Source of the DNA: Candidatus Omnitrophota bacterium
GTDB lineage: Bacteria; Omnitrophota; Gorgyraeia; Zapsychrales; JANLHA01
Assembly: GCA_023247795.1 (NCBI GenBank)
Contig: JAHFFT010000021.1
Span: forward strand, 1 to 39,769
Reading direction: 5' to 3'
Length of the DNA stretch: 39,769 bases
Positions 1 to 11,161 of the stretch are shown here, piece after piece (positions within the stretch are counted from its first letter, which is position 1; every line of letters starts with the position of its first letter). The notes below the pieces were generated by a model. It saw only the letters and a list, made by a program, of their open reading frames with translations. It was not told the origin of the DNA and searched no databases. The position numbers were made by a program, and so were the translations under genes.

Positions 1-1783
<1,783 letters not shown>

Positions 1784-1808
<25 letters not shown>

Positions 1809-3049
1809 TTTATTTCCTTGGTTATTGCCGCTAGAAATCCAATCAGAAACCACAAATAGACCGAAAGTTGTAAGGAATAAAATTGATTATCAAAAAAACT
1901 TTGGAGCAAAAAAGCAACTATCCCCGCCCATACCCCCAGGGCCGGCAGGATAAGATCATCGCTCTTTATCCCATAACGGCTGACATGCGACGACAACCAT
2001 CGAAACAAACTTCCCAGGATCCACAAAAAAGAAACCAGTCCAATAATCCCTGTTTCTGCCATCAACTGAAGATACGAGTTGTGTGCGTATGTGGGGCTGC
2101 CCCCTGCGTCAGTCCGATATGCTTCAAACATCTGCATGAATGTATTAATCCCATGACCAAAAACTGGACTGTCTTCGATCATCCTGAAGGTGTCTTTCCA
2201 AATATGTAGTCGCCAGAAAATTGTGTCATATCGAAATGAGGGATCGTTCCGATCGCTTGTCAGGATAAATCCCAGAAGGGCGCAGAGCGCAAGCGATATC
2301 AATAAAATCCCGAAAACAAAAAAAAGCCTCCGGGGTCTCTTGGGGAACACCAACAATAATACAAAAAACATAATGCCTAAAAACACCGTTGACCATGCTT
2401 CGCGGGAGAATGTGACGGCCAGTGACCAGATAGCCAGAAAAAATAATAGCGCGAGCAGTAATCGATACCGCAGACCCTCATTTTTTTTAAAAATCCAGGC
2501 AAAGACAATAGGTATGACACCGGTCAGATATGCCCCCAACCCATTCGGCGCCTTAAAGCCTGCCGTCGCCCTTGCTCCCGGCTCAATCATCCGACCCAAG
2601 AATACATCCTTATATGTCAAGTAATACTGAACAAGGCTATCCAGTACCGTGGCCAAAAACGTCACGGTGAAAACACCAAAGATGAGATAAATATGCTTTC
2701 TTTCCGTAACACCCTCAATGACAAGAAAATACACAATAAACCATTCTAATGTTTTTGTCAAGAAATTGGGTAATGACTCTTCCCAAAACGGACTGCTCAA
2801 TGAGGAAAAAATACAGATAATGCTAAAAACGATAATGGGGATGTTCAAGGGAGTGTTGGGCAACCGAAATGCTGTCCAATTCCCGCGGCCACGGTAAAAA
2901 ATCATGCCACGCTTAAGAATCCACAAGAGCAATCCGGCAACAACGGAACTTTCCACGACGGCTGGGCTGTAAGGCAACCAGAAGATGATCAGGCAGAGAA
3001 AGAATCTTATGAGGGAATTGACCCTGTTCTCAAAAATGGAATAACGCAT
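1784..3049 (-). CDS. O-antigen ligase/polymerase family membrane protein (WaaL/Wzy-like)
   Basis: This is a polytopic inner-membrane protein of 421 residues with about ten or more hydrophobic segments. Near residues 285-345 there is a periplasmic-type loop with [18 protein letters not shown] followed by VFGHGINTF and [17 protein letters not shown]. This pattern (R..W......P..G.G then HN.yL....e.G..G) is the hallmark of the Wzy_C family, which contains O-antigen polymerases and WaaL ligases. Sequence alone cannot separate the two roles. It lies between the priming transferase gene and gmd, and its 3' end overlaps gmd by 25 bases. A second member of the family is encoded at 19299-21068, so one may polymerise and the other ligate. 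No strong ribosome binding site is visible at ATG 3049. Confidence 0.85.
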
Positions 3050-3061
3050 TCGCGAGCCCGG

Positions 3062-4486
3062 TTAGTAGGCTCCTTTGCCTTTGATGACAACAGGAATAGT
3101 CTGGAAAAGGATGTTAAGATCCAGCCAAAAAGACCAGTTATTGATATACCAAACGTCCCATTTGACCAACCGGGAAAAAGAAATATCGCTGCGGCCCCTG
3201 ATCTGCCAGAGTCCCGTGATACCAGGTTTGACCTCGAGCCTCTTTAGCTGGCGAAAGTCCTCTTTGCGCACCTGTTCGATAGGCAAAGGCCGCGGCCCGA
3301 CCAGGCTCATCTGCCCCTTGAGGACATTCAAAAGTTGTGGTAATTCATCGAGACTATACTTGCGCAAAAACCTTCCAACTTTCGTCACGCGCGGGTCTTC
3401 CCGTATTTTAAAGATCGGGCCATCCGCCTCATTCTGATCACGCATCTGCTCCAGTATCTGCTCGGCGTCAGAAACCATGCTGCGGAACTTATACATATGA
3501 AAAATACGTCCTCCCCGACCATACCGTCGGGACCTGTAAAAAATGGGCCCCGGGCTATTCAATTCAATAATGATGGCAATCACAAAGAAAATGGGGAACA
3601 GGATCGCCAAGCCAAACAAAGCGGCTGTGAAATCAAATATCCTTTTACCCCAAAGCCGGTGGGACGTCTTGGCGTCACTGTATTCCAGGATGGGGATAAA
3701 CCCGATATTATACTTGGCAAAATCCCCCGATATCAGCTCAAACCCCTGCGGGACAACACGCACCGCAACGCCTAACTCCTGTGCTTCTTCCAGCAACTGC
3801 AAAAACGCGCGGTCGTCATAATGGGTCGTCACAAAAACCTTATCAATGAATTCCCGCTGGGCAACAGCAGGAAAATCAGAAATTTTGCCGATGACTTTTG
3901 CGGCGTTGCTATCAAAGGCGGCATCTTTAAAATCGTCTAAATAGCCGATCACATTGATCCCCAGCGCTGGTCGTTTGGCTATTTCTTCTTCCAGCGCCTT
4001 ACCGACTTTCCCCGCTCCAATGATCAAGACGTTGAAATTGTTATACCCTTGCGCGACAAGATACCCCACAAAAATGCGCTTAAGGATTCTCCACAATGAA
4101 AAAAACACGATCATCAAAATCGAAGTCAGGAAAAAGATCGACCGCGGAAAATCCGGAATCTTGCCCATAAAGATGGCGACAATCACCATCAGCGCGGATA
4201 AAAAGACCGATCTTACTACTTCCCAGATTTCGGTCGTCTCGAAGATTTCACGCTTGGTCTCATAAAGCTGAAACATGTTATTAAGAAAGATCGTAACCAG
4301 GCCCCAGAAAATAAAGATCAACCGGAAAGGATTGACGGGATCGATAAAAATGTTATGGAAGCTTACATCGAAGGGAAGTGTCTCTTCCCTAATCCAGCAG
4401 GCGATCCACACCGAAAGCAATATGCAAACGATATCGACCAGAACGTAAAAACACTGCACAATGAATCGTTTAGTCAGTTTAATCAT
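3062..4486 (-). CDS. Polyprenyl-phosphate glycosyl-1-phosphotransferase (WbaP/WcaJ-type priming enzyme)
   Basis: The product should transfer a sugar 1-phosphate from a nucleotide sugar to undecaprenyl phosphate and so start the repeat unit on the cytoplasmic face of the inner membrane. The 474-residue protein has the large-PGT layout: four N-terminal transmembrane segments (about 10-130), a Rossmann-like CoA_binding_3 domain with [12 protein letters not shown] (153-164), another membrane segment (about 285-308), and a C-terminal catalytic domain. In the last, KFRSM (333-337), [20 protein letters not shown] (378-397) with the catalytic D380-E381 pair, and GITGLWQ are visible. The start overlaps the stop of the upstream WecG/TagA gene by 8 bases. 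Which sugar is transferred cannot be read from the sequence. Confidence 0.94.
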   Translation of the reverse strand: MIKLTKRFIVQCFYVLVDIVCILLSVWIACWIREETLPFDVSFHNIFIDPVNPFRLIFIFWGLVTIFLNNMFQLYETKREIFETTEIWEVVRSVFLSALMVIVAIFMGKIPDFPRSIFFLTSILMIVFFSLWRILKRIFVGYLVAQGYNNFNVLIIGAGKVGKALEEEIAKRPALGINVIGYLDDFKDAAFDSNAAKVIGKISDFPAVAQREFIDKVFVTTHYDDRAFLQLLEEAQELGVAVRVVPQGFELISGDFAKYNIGFIPILEYSDAKTSHRLWGKRIFDFTAALFGLAILFPIFFVIAIIIELNSPGPIFYRSRRYGRGGRIFHMYKFRSMVSDAEQILEQMRDQNEADGPIFKIREDPRVTKVGRFLRKYSLDELPQLLNVLKGQMSLVGPRPLPIEQVRKEDFRQLKRLEVKPGITGLWQIRGRSDISFSRLVKWDVWYINNWSFWLDLNILFQTIPVVIKGKGAY

Positions 4487-5252
4487 AGGAAACGGTGGTT
4501 CTCTTGAACATATCGCGAATCAAATAAACGATAAACTTGGTGTTGCCGATCAGATATCTTTTCCACAACCGGTGCGGTTCACAACATAGCCGGAAAAACC
4601 ATTCCAGACCGCTACGCCGCATCCAAACGGGTGCCTGCGGCTTCGTTCCAGCGATAAAATCAAACGCGGCTCCAACGCCGACCATGACAGGAACATTCAA
4701 TTTATCACGATGGTGGTGCATCCAATAATCCTGTTTGGGTGACCCAAGCCCAACCCACAGGACATCGGGCTGCGCATCATTAATACGCCGCAAGACGTCG
4801 TCCTGCTCTAGCTCACCAACACCGATAAAAGGAGGCGCGAAATTCCCTACAATTCTAATACCAGGGAGGCAATTTTTCAACCTTTCTATGAGTTGGCTGT
4901 TTGTTTGAGGGTCCCCCCCATAAAAGTAATGACGGTATCCGTTTGCTTGACTCAACTGGCAAAAAGTTAACAGTAGCTCCGGGCCATATGTGCGCCGGAT
5001 ATTCTTTTTGCCTCGCAATCTGCCGATCCAGACCAGTGGCATTCCGTCCGGAGTCGCCATCCCCGCATTGTTAATGATCTTACGGTATTCCGCATCCCCT
5101 TGACAATCAACGATCGTAGAAACCGGAGAAATACAAATATAGGTCTTCCGACGTTCCCTGATCCATTGTTCGATCAATTGACAGGTGAACTGCAGATTGG
5201 TCACGGCAACGTGCACACCCAGAATATCAAAATTCTCGATCAGCGCCATCAT
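4479..5252 (-). CDS. WecG/TagA/CpsF family glycosyltransferase (GT26)
   Basis: Members of this family add the second sugar (for example ManNAc or ManNAcA) to an undecaprenyl-linked sugar on the inner face of the membrane. The 257-residue protein shows the family pattern throughout: ISPVSTIVDC early on, GMATPDGMPLVW (the conserved TPDG), VGLGSPKQDYWM (the conserved G.P.QE/D..), and VGVGAAFDFIAG followed by RRSGLEWFFRLCCEPHRLWKRY. The C-terminal basic, aromatic segment is the usual membrane anchor. ATG 5252 has GGAAGG about seven bases upstream; a second ATG follows directly. Its place next to the priming transferase gene fits action on the primed lipid. The donor sugar is unknown. Confidence 0.92.
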   Translation of the reverse strand: MMALIENFDILGVHVAVTNLQFTCQLIEQWIRERRKTYICISPVSTIVDCQGDAEYRKIINNAGMATPDGMPLVWIGRLRGKKNIRRTYGPELLLTFCQLSQANGYRHYFYGGDPQTNSQLIERLKNCLPGIRIVGNFAPPFIGVGELEQDDVLRRINDAQPDVLWVGLGSPKQDYWMHHHRDKLNVPVMVGVGAAFDFIAGTKPQAPVWMRRSGLEWFFRLCCEPHRLWKRYLIGNTKFIVYLIRDMFKRTTVSYD

Positions 5253-5273
5253 ATAACGCCTTCCATTTTACCT

Positions 5274-5996
5274 TTAATGTTTATGACGGGAATCATTGAT
5301 TATACCAAAAAATATTATAATAAAAATCGCCTTTACTCCGTCAACCCACCCGATCTTTTTCCCTTGTTCATAAGTTCTTCCGTTATAACTAATGCCGACC
5401 TCGAAAATCCGGCATTTACGCTTGGCGATCTTTGCCGTAATCTCCGGTTCGAATCCGAATCTCTGGCATCGAATGGGAATCGTCTTGAGAATATCACATC
5501 GAAACGCCTTATAGCAGGTTTCCATGTCGGTAAGGTTCAGATTCGTAAACATATTGCTCAAAAGTGTCAAAAATTTATTCCCCAGATAATGCCAGAAAAA
5601 CAAGACCCTTTTGGATTGGGATCCGACAAATCGCGAACCATAGACACAATCGGCGGAACCGCTAATAATCGGGGCCAAAATAAACGGATAATCGGTCGGG
5701 TCATACTCCAGATCGGCGTCCTGAATGATACAAATGTCCCCGCTCATTCTCTCGATGGCACTTTTGAGGGCTGACCCTTTCCCGGAATTCTTTTCATGAA
5801 AGACCGGCTGGATCTTGTCCGGATGCCGAGCGGCCAAGGAGCGCACGATCTCCCGGGTGCCGTCCGTGGAACCGTCATCGACAATGATAATTTCCGTCTG
5901 ATCGATCCCGGGGATTTTTTGCCTCAATGCCCTCCCGACAAGCTCCTCAATCCACTGACGCTCATTGAAAATCGGTATCAAAACGCTCAATTTCAT
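5274..5996 (-). CDS. GT2 family polyprenyl-phosphate glycosyltransferase (DPM1-like)
   Basis: This 240-residue GT-A enzyme resembles dolichyl-phosphate mannose/glucose synthases. These move a hexose from a nucleotide sugar to polyprenyl phosphate to feed periplasmic GT-C transferases. The N-terminus SVLIPIFNERQWI, the nucleotide-binding EIIIVDDGSTDGT, NSGKGSALKSAI, and the metal-binding IIQDADLEYDP are all visible, followed by YGSRF. The C-terminus is hydrophobic (IFIIIFFGII) but there are no extra transmembrane domains. ATG 5996 has AAGGGG six bases upstream and lies inside the 3' end of the upstream gene, with a 35-base overlap. That upstream gene encodes a GT-C-like membrane protein, which would be the natural user of the lipid-linked sugar. 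Confidence 0.87.
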   Translation of the reverse strand: MKLSVLIPIFNERQWIEELVGRALRQKIPGIDQTEIIIVDDGSTDGTREIVRSLAARHPDKIQPVFHEKNSGKGSALKSAIERMSGDICIIQDADLEYDPTDYPFILAPIISGSADCVYGSRFVGSQSKRVLFFWHYLGNKFLTLLSNMFTNLNLTDMETCYKAFRCDILKTIPIRCQRFGFEPEITAKIAKRKCRIFEVGISYNGRTYEQGKKIGWVDGVKAIFIIIFFGIINDSRHKH

Positions 5997-7140
5997 CGTT
6001 GCCCCTTAATTTCTTGACGAAAACCGGTATGGCGACGGCCAAAGCCGCGCAAAAGACAGCATATATTAAATCATAATAAAGATAATGTCGAGAAGAGAAA
6101 AAAACGCCGCGTTTCAAAACGATATAATTTATGAGCGGTGAAATGAGATACAAAATAAAAATGGCCCCAAAAACGACCGTGATGTGGCGAAGTTCTCTGA
6201 ATTTCACGGTCGCGACGATCCCTAAAACAGACAAAATGGGGATCATCTCCTTGGTCAGCCAAAAATGGAAGAATTCCTTAAAATATTCATCGGAACCGCC
6301 GCGCCATACATATATAGTCGAACGATCCACAAGTATATAGTACAGAGATATCCCGATCGGAACGGCAAAGACCATCAACAATGTTCGCAGAGTATTCCGC
6401 ACATTCACTTTTTGGATAAATTGGACGACCATAAAAGCAAAGGCAAAACTGAACAACTGGTATACGGCCGCGTTGGCCGTTGCCGCCAAAAGGGCGAACA
6501 GGATGGAAAAAGGCCAGGCCTTGAGCCGCCCTTCGGCGAGAAACAACGACAAAGCTGTGAACCAAAGCGCGCACCAAAGAGCGTACGGCCTCATTTGGAT
6601 CCAGTAACGAAAATTCTCATGCCAGAAATAATAATGATAAAGTGCGGTGCCCAAGAGGGTGATCTGCACAAGCAAGACCAGGTAATTTCGTGTATTGCGG
6701 TGCATTTTAAAAAAGATAAACAGCATCATAAATAGGCCCGAGGACCAGATATAGAATATCGAATTCAATCGATAATAAATATTTGGCGGCATGCCGGCGG
6801 AAATCAAACGCACCCCGCCGATCTGGTCAAAAAATTTCTGCACAATATAATCAAGGGGAGCTCTGCTGACCTGGCTTGCCATATTTCCCGTAACAAGATC
6901 GGCGTAACTGGCACCTCTGGGGATCAACCCGTTGCGTTCATCTAGCCAGAAATCATTGGCCTTGGCCCCGATGAGCGCCCGCTGCAGGAACATTGCTGAA
7001 ATTCCTGCAACCAAGATGATAAACAGGATCGCTGCCAACACTACCCAAGTCCTGGAGGCTGCGTCCGGGACGTCAAAAGGACGAAAAAGCCTGTCCACGT
7101 ACCGCGACCAGGTCTGTACAATTCCCGACAATGATCTCAC
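5962..7140 (-). CDS. Polytopic membrane protein, probable GT-C-type glycosyltransferase
   Basis: This integral membrane protein of 392 residues has about nine to ten hydrophobic segments. Between the first and second lies NDFWLDE (about 62-68), acidic residues in the place where the PMT/ArnT-like GT-C enzymes hold their catalytic aspartate. Further on, MRPYALWCALW resembles the conserved RPYALW segment of that superfamily. I infer a transferase that uses a polyprenyl-phosphate sugar on the periplasmic side. The start is GTG at 7140, overlapping the upstream TGA (GTGA), and the 3' end overlaps the DPM1-like gene by 35 bases, which supports a donor-synthase and transferase pair. Family assignment rests on topology and short motifs only. 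Confidence 0.6.
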   Translation of the reverse strand: MRSLSGIVQTWSRYVDRLFRPFDVPDAASRTWVVLAAILFIILVAGISAMFLQRALIGAKANDFWLDERNGLIPRGASYADLVTGNMASQVSRAPLDYIVQKFFDQIGGVRLISAGMPPNIYYRLNSIFYIWSSGLFMMLFIFFKMHRNTRNYLVLLVQITLLGTALYHYYFWHENFRYWIQMRPYALWCALWFTALSLFLAEGRLKAWPFSILFALLAATANAAVYQLFSFAFAFMVVQFIQKVNVRNTLRTLLMVFAVPIGISLYYILVDRSTIYVWRGGSDEYFKEFFHFWLTKEMIPILSVLGIVATVKFRELRHITVVFGAIFILYLISPLINYIVLKRGVFFSSRHYLYYDLIYAVFCAALAVAIPVFVKKLRGNDEIERFDTDFQ

Positions 7141-8288
7141 TTTATCCCTCCCGGGACCGGATCTTTCTTTCTTCGATACATTGAACGATATTTCTCCTCG
7201 AAAGAACTTACGAACTGTTTGATGTTGAATTTATCCAGCGCCGTTTCCCGCCCGGCCCTTCCCAGCCGCCGGCGTAATTCAGCAGATCGGTAAAGCGACA
7301 AAATACATTGGGACAACCCATCAATGTCATGAGGCTTGAATAATAAGCCGTTCTTTTCGTGCTCTACCAATTCGGGCAGAGAACCGGAATCGGCACATAC
7401 GACGGGAAGCCCACACAGCATCGCTTCCACAGTAGCGATGCCAAATCCTTCCAAGAGAGCCGGATTAACATAGACATCGGCGGCCCGGATAAATCTGTGG
7501 ATCTTCTCTCTGTCCGTAATGCCCCACAGAAAGAATATCTCCTTGAGGTTATGTTTCTCGATTGCGATCTCCAATGCGGCACGTTCGCTCCCACCGCCGA
7601 TCTGAACCACTTTTAATTCCGGGATCAGCGGACGAATCCGGGCCACGGCCTCTACCAACGCGATCGTATTGCGCGCCGGGATATGGCTGCCTACATTCAG
7701 AACGAGAAAATCATCGGGTTTGAACCCATGTTCACGCTTCAAATCATTTTGGGGGATTTTTAAATATTCGCGGGGCATATCCGGTACGCCATTATAGATA
7801 ACAGACATGTTCGCCCTATTAAAGAAAACCCTCTTTCGAACACTTGCCAATGTCGCACGGGAATTGGCGACAAGATTGGCTGTAAACAGGTTCAGGACAT
7901 TGTCAAAGAAAAAAACCAGTATTGAATTATTTCGCACAATTCCATGTTCCGAAACAATGACGGGACGGCCGGCCAAGATGGCGGCGATCCTGCCGAATGT
8001 GTTTGACCGGGCGAAATGGGTATGGACGATATCGACCTGTCTGTTTTTAATGATACTGGCAATATCACCGATCTGGCGCAGATCATAATTCTTTTTGCGA
8101 TTAAGCGCGATCACCTCAACACCAGCGGCACGAAAGTCGTCTGCCAAATTCCCTTCCTGGGCGATACAGCAAACAGTAAATTTAAAATCCTTCGACGAGT
8201 TCAACACCTGATAAAGCAATTTGATCGGCGTCCCGCCATAAGAAATAAGAACTTCCGTTATATGGAGAACATGTATGGGCGTGTTCAT
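7137..8288 (-). CDS. GT4 family glycosyltransferase
   Basis: This is a GT-B fold, retaining glycosyltransferase of 383 residues. The N-terminal acceptor domain contains LHITEVLISYGGTPIKLL (a GG.p...L loop typical of GT4) and HTHFARSNTFGRIAA. The C-terminal donor domain shows VLNVGSHIPARN, VVQIGGGSERAAL, and the EGFGIATVEAMLCGLPVV segment containing the EX7E motif. It should act in the cytoplasm on the growing lipid-linked chain; sugar specificity is not visible. It is the first intact gene after the decayed flippase copy, separated from it by 58 bases of AT-rich sequence. Its stop overlaps the GTG start of the following membrane protein. Confidence 0.9.
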   Translation of the reverse strand: MNTPIHVLHITEVLISYGGTPIKLLYQVLNSSKDFKFTVCCIAQEGNLADDFRAAGVEVIALNRKKNYDLRQIGDIASIIKNRQVDIVHTHFARSNTFGRIAAILAGRPVIVSEHGIVRNNSILVFFFDNVLNLFTANLVANSRATLASVRKRVFFNRANMSVIYNGVPDMPREYLKIPQNDLKREHGFKPDDFLVLNVGSHIPARNTIALVEAVARIRPLIPELKVVQIGGGSERAALEIAIEKHNLKEIFFLWGITDREKIHRFIRAADVYVNPALLEGFGIATVEAMLCGLPVVCADSGSLPELVEHEKNGLLFKPHDIDGLSQCILSLYRSAELRRRLGRAGRETALDKFNIKQFVSSFEEKYRSMYRRKKDPVPGGIK

Positions 8289-8346
8289 TCCGAAAATCTA
8301 TATAAATTTCGATTTCTTAACATTATGTCAAATGACGGTCATAATA

Positions 8347-9148
8347 TCATGAATCCGATGCCAGCCGTAGTTTTTCTTGTGGCCGGGAACCAGAACTTCC
8401 ACGGACACCTTTGCGGTCGGAATATATAATTGTGAACATAGCGATATGCAATATGGCTGTCAGCGCAAACCCCAAGGAATAGGCCGATGCAAACCTGTCC
8501 AAAGCGGTCATTCCGGCCAAGAAAAAAATAAGCAAGATGCTAACGACCGGATAAACAAGATTGATCCTGAACGCCAACCGTAAATGGCCCAAGGCCATCA
8601 GCGCCCGGTAAAAAGGTTCAGCGACGCCAAACACGGCCACCCCCGGGATCAAGATCAAGGAAGCGTGAAGTAGATCGGCCGAATCATTTTTAAAAAGAAG
8701 GTTAAAAAAATATTTTCCGACCACCCCAAAAAAAAGACACCCCGAAACATACGCTCCTCCCAAACCAAGCAGGGATCGATTAACTATCTGCTTGATCTCA
8801 ACGATTCTTTCCTGACCGTAACCGGCAAAAACAATCAAAGATCCCATAAACCTTGGTATTGCCTGCTAAAAGAACAATAAAATAACGGCTCACCGCGTCC
8901 ATGATCGTAAAAACGACCCCGATGGAAAAGAAACCCAGGGTATGCTTGGCTACCGCCCGTATTGTCTTGAGCCGCGGAATATGCAGGGAAACCGTGGACT
9001 TACCGTGAAATAGCCCGATCTCACATAACACGGCGTCTTTGCCGAAGCGCGCGACGGTTTCACCGGCCAAACGATGCAGCAACAGACACTCATCGTCCGC
9101 CAATAATCCCTTCATGCGGTATGCCTCTTTGAGGATTCCTTTTTGCAT
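8347..9148 (-). pseudogene. Chimeric pseudogene: 5' methyltransferase fragment joined to a frameshifted Wzx flippase remnant
   Basis: Two short overlapping frames (8798-9148 and 8347-8847) make one broken gene. The first begins at a TAATG junction with wzx. It reads GLLADDECLLLHRLAGETVA then AVLCEIGLFHGKSTV, which looks like the start of a Methyltransf_24-type SAM methyltransferase. It switches at once to SLHIPRLKTIRAVAKHTLGF and YGIFD, which match the intact upstream flippase (SLHVPKWETI, YGIFD). After YGIFD the frame is lost. The flippase homology resumes in the other frame as GYGQERIVEIKQIV and GLGGAYVSGCLFF (intact copy: NYGEKRIHEIQYIL, GLGGAYVLGCFLF), with about 25 codons missing. The remnant covers only the C-terminal half of a flippase. 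Neither reading frame could make a working transporter or methyltransferase. Confidence 0.8.
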
Positions 9149-10449
9149 TACAGGCTAAAATCCAGGATCGTTGCCTTATTGTGCTGATAGGGATATGCCA
9201 GGCGGAACATAATCATATGGGCCAAGGCTGTGATGGCCCATGACAAGGAAAAAGCCAAGGACACTCTGAATAAAGGATCAAAATCTGCAAGTACGACAAA
9301 CCCTAAAATATTGACTATGGGCTGAATAAGACTGAGCATAAACATGAGCTTCAGGCGTCCCAGAGCCAGAAAAGCTCTATAAAACGGATCGGCAACCGCG
9401 AAAAAGGCGATGCCCAGAATCAATACAAATGAAGTGGAAAATAGTTCGGAGGTGCTGTTCTTTAAAAGCAGGGCAAGGATACGTTCTCCAAAAATAAAAA
9501 ACAAAAAACATCCCAAAACATAGGCTCCTCCCAGCCCCGGGAGAGAACGCTTAAGGATATATTGGATCTCGTGAATCCGCTTTTCGCCGTAATTGACGAA
9601 TGCACTAAAAAGCGGCGCCACAAAGGCCTGTAAAAAAGTCATGGCAAAAAAAGCGATCTTTAAAGCGATATCAAAAATACCATAACTCGCGGCGCTCCCT
9701 CCGAGGGCAACGACCAAATATCGATTGATCGTGTAAGTAATGGTCCAGGGAACTCCTACGGCAAAAAATCCAAAGGCATATTTCACGACCATATGTATGG
9801 TCTCCCATTTAGGGACATGAAGCGAAGCGGTGGTCTTAGCTCGAACCGCCGCCCAGTGCAAAAAAACTATAAATACATAAATAGTCGAGGTCGCAATGAC
9901 AAAATGTTCTGGCTTGGTGGTAAAAAAACTCAAAAGATAAACAAAAATGTAATTTAGCGCCGTAAGAAGGAAAAATCCGATATTCACAATGTGAATCTTA
10001 AAAAATGCCTCCAGGACAGACTGATAAAGTGATATGACCAATGTCGAACAGGCGACAACCAATCCGCAAACGAACAATAAACGTCCTAATTCATAGGAAA
10101 CGGCATTGTTCGTCCCCCATATATTGATTCCGGACCAATATACGATGAGGCCGATTACGGCAACCAGCAAAATCATGAAACCGTTGACAAAAATTCCTGC
10201 AGAATACACTTCATTGATATCTTCCTGAAGTTTTTGCCGGGGGATGAAATAAACAATGGATTTCGTCAGACCCAGATCGGCGACCGCCGAAATCCCCATA
10301 AAAACAGCCAGAAGCATCCAAACGCCGTAGTTCTCCATGCCAATACGGTGGATAATGAGCGGAATAAAAATGACCGTGATCAGCGCGCTGCCAATTGATT
10401 TGGCAAGGCCGGTAAAAGACGCCTTTTTAAAATAGGTACTGAATTTCAT
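9148..10449 (-). CDS. wzx: Wzx-type polysaccharide flippase (MATE/MOP superfamily)
   Basis: The product should move the undecaprenyl-linked repeat unit across the inner membrane. The protein of 433 residues is hydrophobic throughout, with about twelve to fourteen predicted membrane segments, and the family's typical N-terminus with TGLAKSIGSALITVIFIPL and ENYGVWMLLAVFMGISAVAD, where a G.ygvw.l segment precedes the first exoplasmic loop. I chose ATG 10449, which begins right after the stop of the upstream methyltransferase gene; a longer reading from 10491 would run through that gene. The stop forms a TAATG junction with the pseudogene that carries a decayed copy of its C-terminal half. This is the only intact flippase in the window, so it is probably the exporter of the whole repeat. 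Confidence 0.9.
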   Translation of the reverse strand: MKFSTYFKKASFTGLAKSIGSALITVIFIPLIIHRIGMENYGVWMLLAVFMGISAVADLGLTKSIVYFIPRQKLQEDINEVYSAGIFVNGFMILLVAVIGLIVYWSGINIWGTNNAVSYELGRLLFVCGLVVACSTLVISLYQSVLEAFFKIHIVNIGFFLLTALNYIFVYLLSFFTTKPEHFVIATSTIYVFIVFLHWAAVRAKTTASLHVPKWETIHMVVKYAFGFFAVGVPWTITYTINRYLVVALGGSAASYGIFDIALKIAFFAMTFLQAFVAPLFSAFVNYGEKRIHEIQYILKRSLPGLGGAYVLGCFLFFIFGERILALLLKNSTSELFSTSFVLILGIAFFAVADPFYRAFLALGRLKLMFMLSLIQPIVNILGFVVLADFDPLFRVSLAFSLSWAITALAHMIMFRLAYPYQHNKATILDFSL

Positions 10450-10454
10450 GTTTT

Positions 10455-11117
10455 CTACTTTGTAACAATGCAGAGATAGCCCAACGGCCATTTTTGCGCG
10501 TTTTTATGCGGTTTCACGAGATCTGCGGCCTTGTTAAACCCGAAAAACATCAAATAGATCAGGGTGGCAACCGGTCTGACCTTTTGGGTTAATTGGCCCA
10601 TATACGTCGCAATGGTCAAACCGATTCCTCCATAGGGATGCACTTCAACCCCGGAAAATCCGGTTTGTTTGAGTATCCTCATCAAGGCCTGGTCGGTAAA
10701 ACGGAAATAGTCATAGGGATGCGGATGGGTGTTGGCGTTGAGTGAGGTCCAAATATACGCCTTGCCGCCTTTTTCAAGAATTTTGTAGATCTCTTTAAGG
10801 ACGGACTCATAATTAAAAACGAGACATAAAACATTGAACAGCAGCACCGTCTTGAAGTGGCCCTCCGCAAAAGGCAAGGCCTTTTCCAAATCGCAATAAA
10901 CATCCGCCTGGGGCGTAATATCAGCGAGCAAAACTTTCTGCGGAGTATCATAGGTAAAATATTTAAGATACGTTTGTGATTGGGGGCTCCCTCCCCCCAG
11001 ATCCACGCAAGGTGCGACGATACGGGCCCTTTTCTCTTCGAGGGCCCGGTGCATCATAAAACGCGAAGGCGTAATGCCTTGGACAATCAACTCTTGAAAA
11101 TATTTCCTAAACGTCAT
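10455..11117 (-). CDS. Class I SAM-dependent methyltransferase
   Basis: This 220-residue protein has a Rossmann-type methyltransferase core: motif I is VDLGGGSPQSQTY (about 38-50), followed by VLLADITPQADVYCD, where an acidic residue would bind the ribose of SAM. PFAEGHFKTVLLFNVLCLVF precedes a post-motif segment, LKEIYKILEKGGKAYIW, as in the Methyltransf_11 family. The later HPHPYDYFRFTDQALMRIL is common in methyltransferases from polysaccharide loci. It probably O-methylates a sugar of this glycan, but the target is not visible. ATG 11117 has GGAAGG five bases upstream. It sits between a TylF-like methyltransferase gene and the flippase gene. Confidence 0.82.
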   Translation of the reverse strand: MTFRKYFQELIVQGITPSRFMMHRALEEKRARIVAPCVDLGGGSPQSQTYLKYFTYDTPQKVLLADITPQADVYCDLEKALPFAEGHFKTVLLFNVLCLVFNYESVLKEIYKILEKGGKAYIWTSLNANTHPHPYDYFRFTDQALMRILKQTGFSGVEVHPYGGIGLTIATYMGQLTQKVRPVATLIYLMFFGFNKAADLVKPHKNAQKWPLGYLCIVTK

Positions 11118-11161
11118 TTGCCTTCCAATCTTTTAGTGTCGGATATTCCGCAATTTTATGC

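Noticed and set aside
5100-5774. Plus-strand open frame of 224 residues
   Set aside because: It is a shadow of the minus-strand GT2 and WecG/TagA genes, shows no family motif and has low-complexity translation.
8299-8331. Promoter-like pair before the GT4 gene: TTGACA (8331-8326, minus) and TATATA (8304-8299)
   Set aside because: The spacing is 21 bases, and the -10 box would place the start of transcription only a few bases before ATG 8288. The match may be chance in AT-rich sequence.
8798-9148. Independent small methyltransferase gene
   Set aside because: Only the first part of motif I is present; the sequence then turns into flippase homology, so it is a fragment of the chimera and not a gene.
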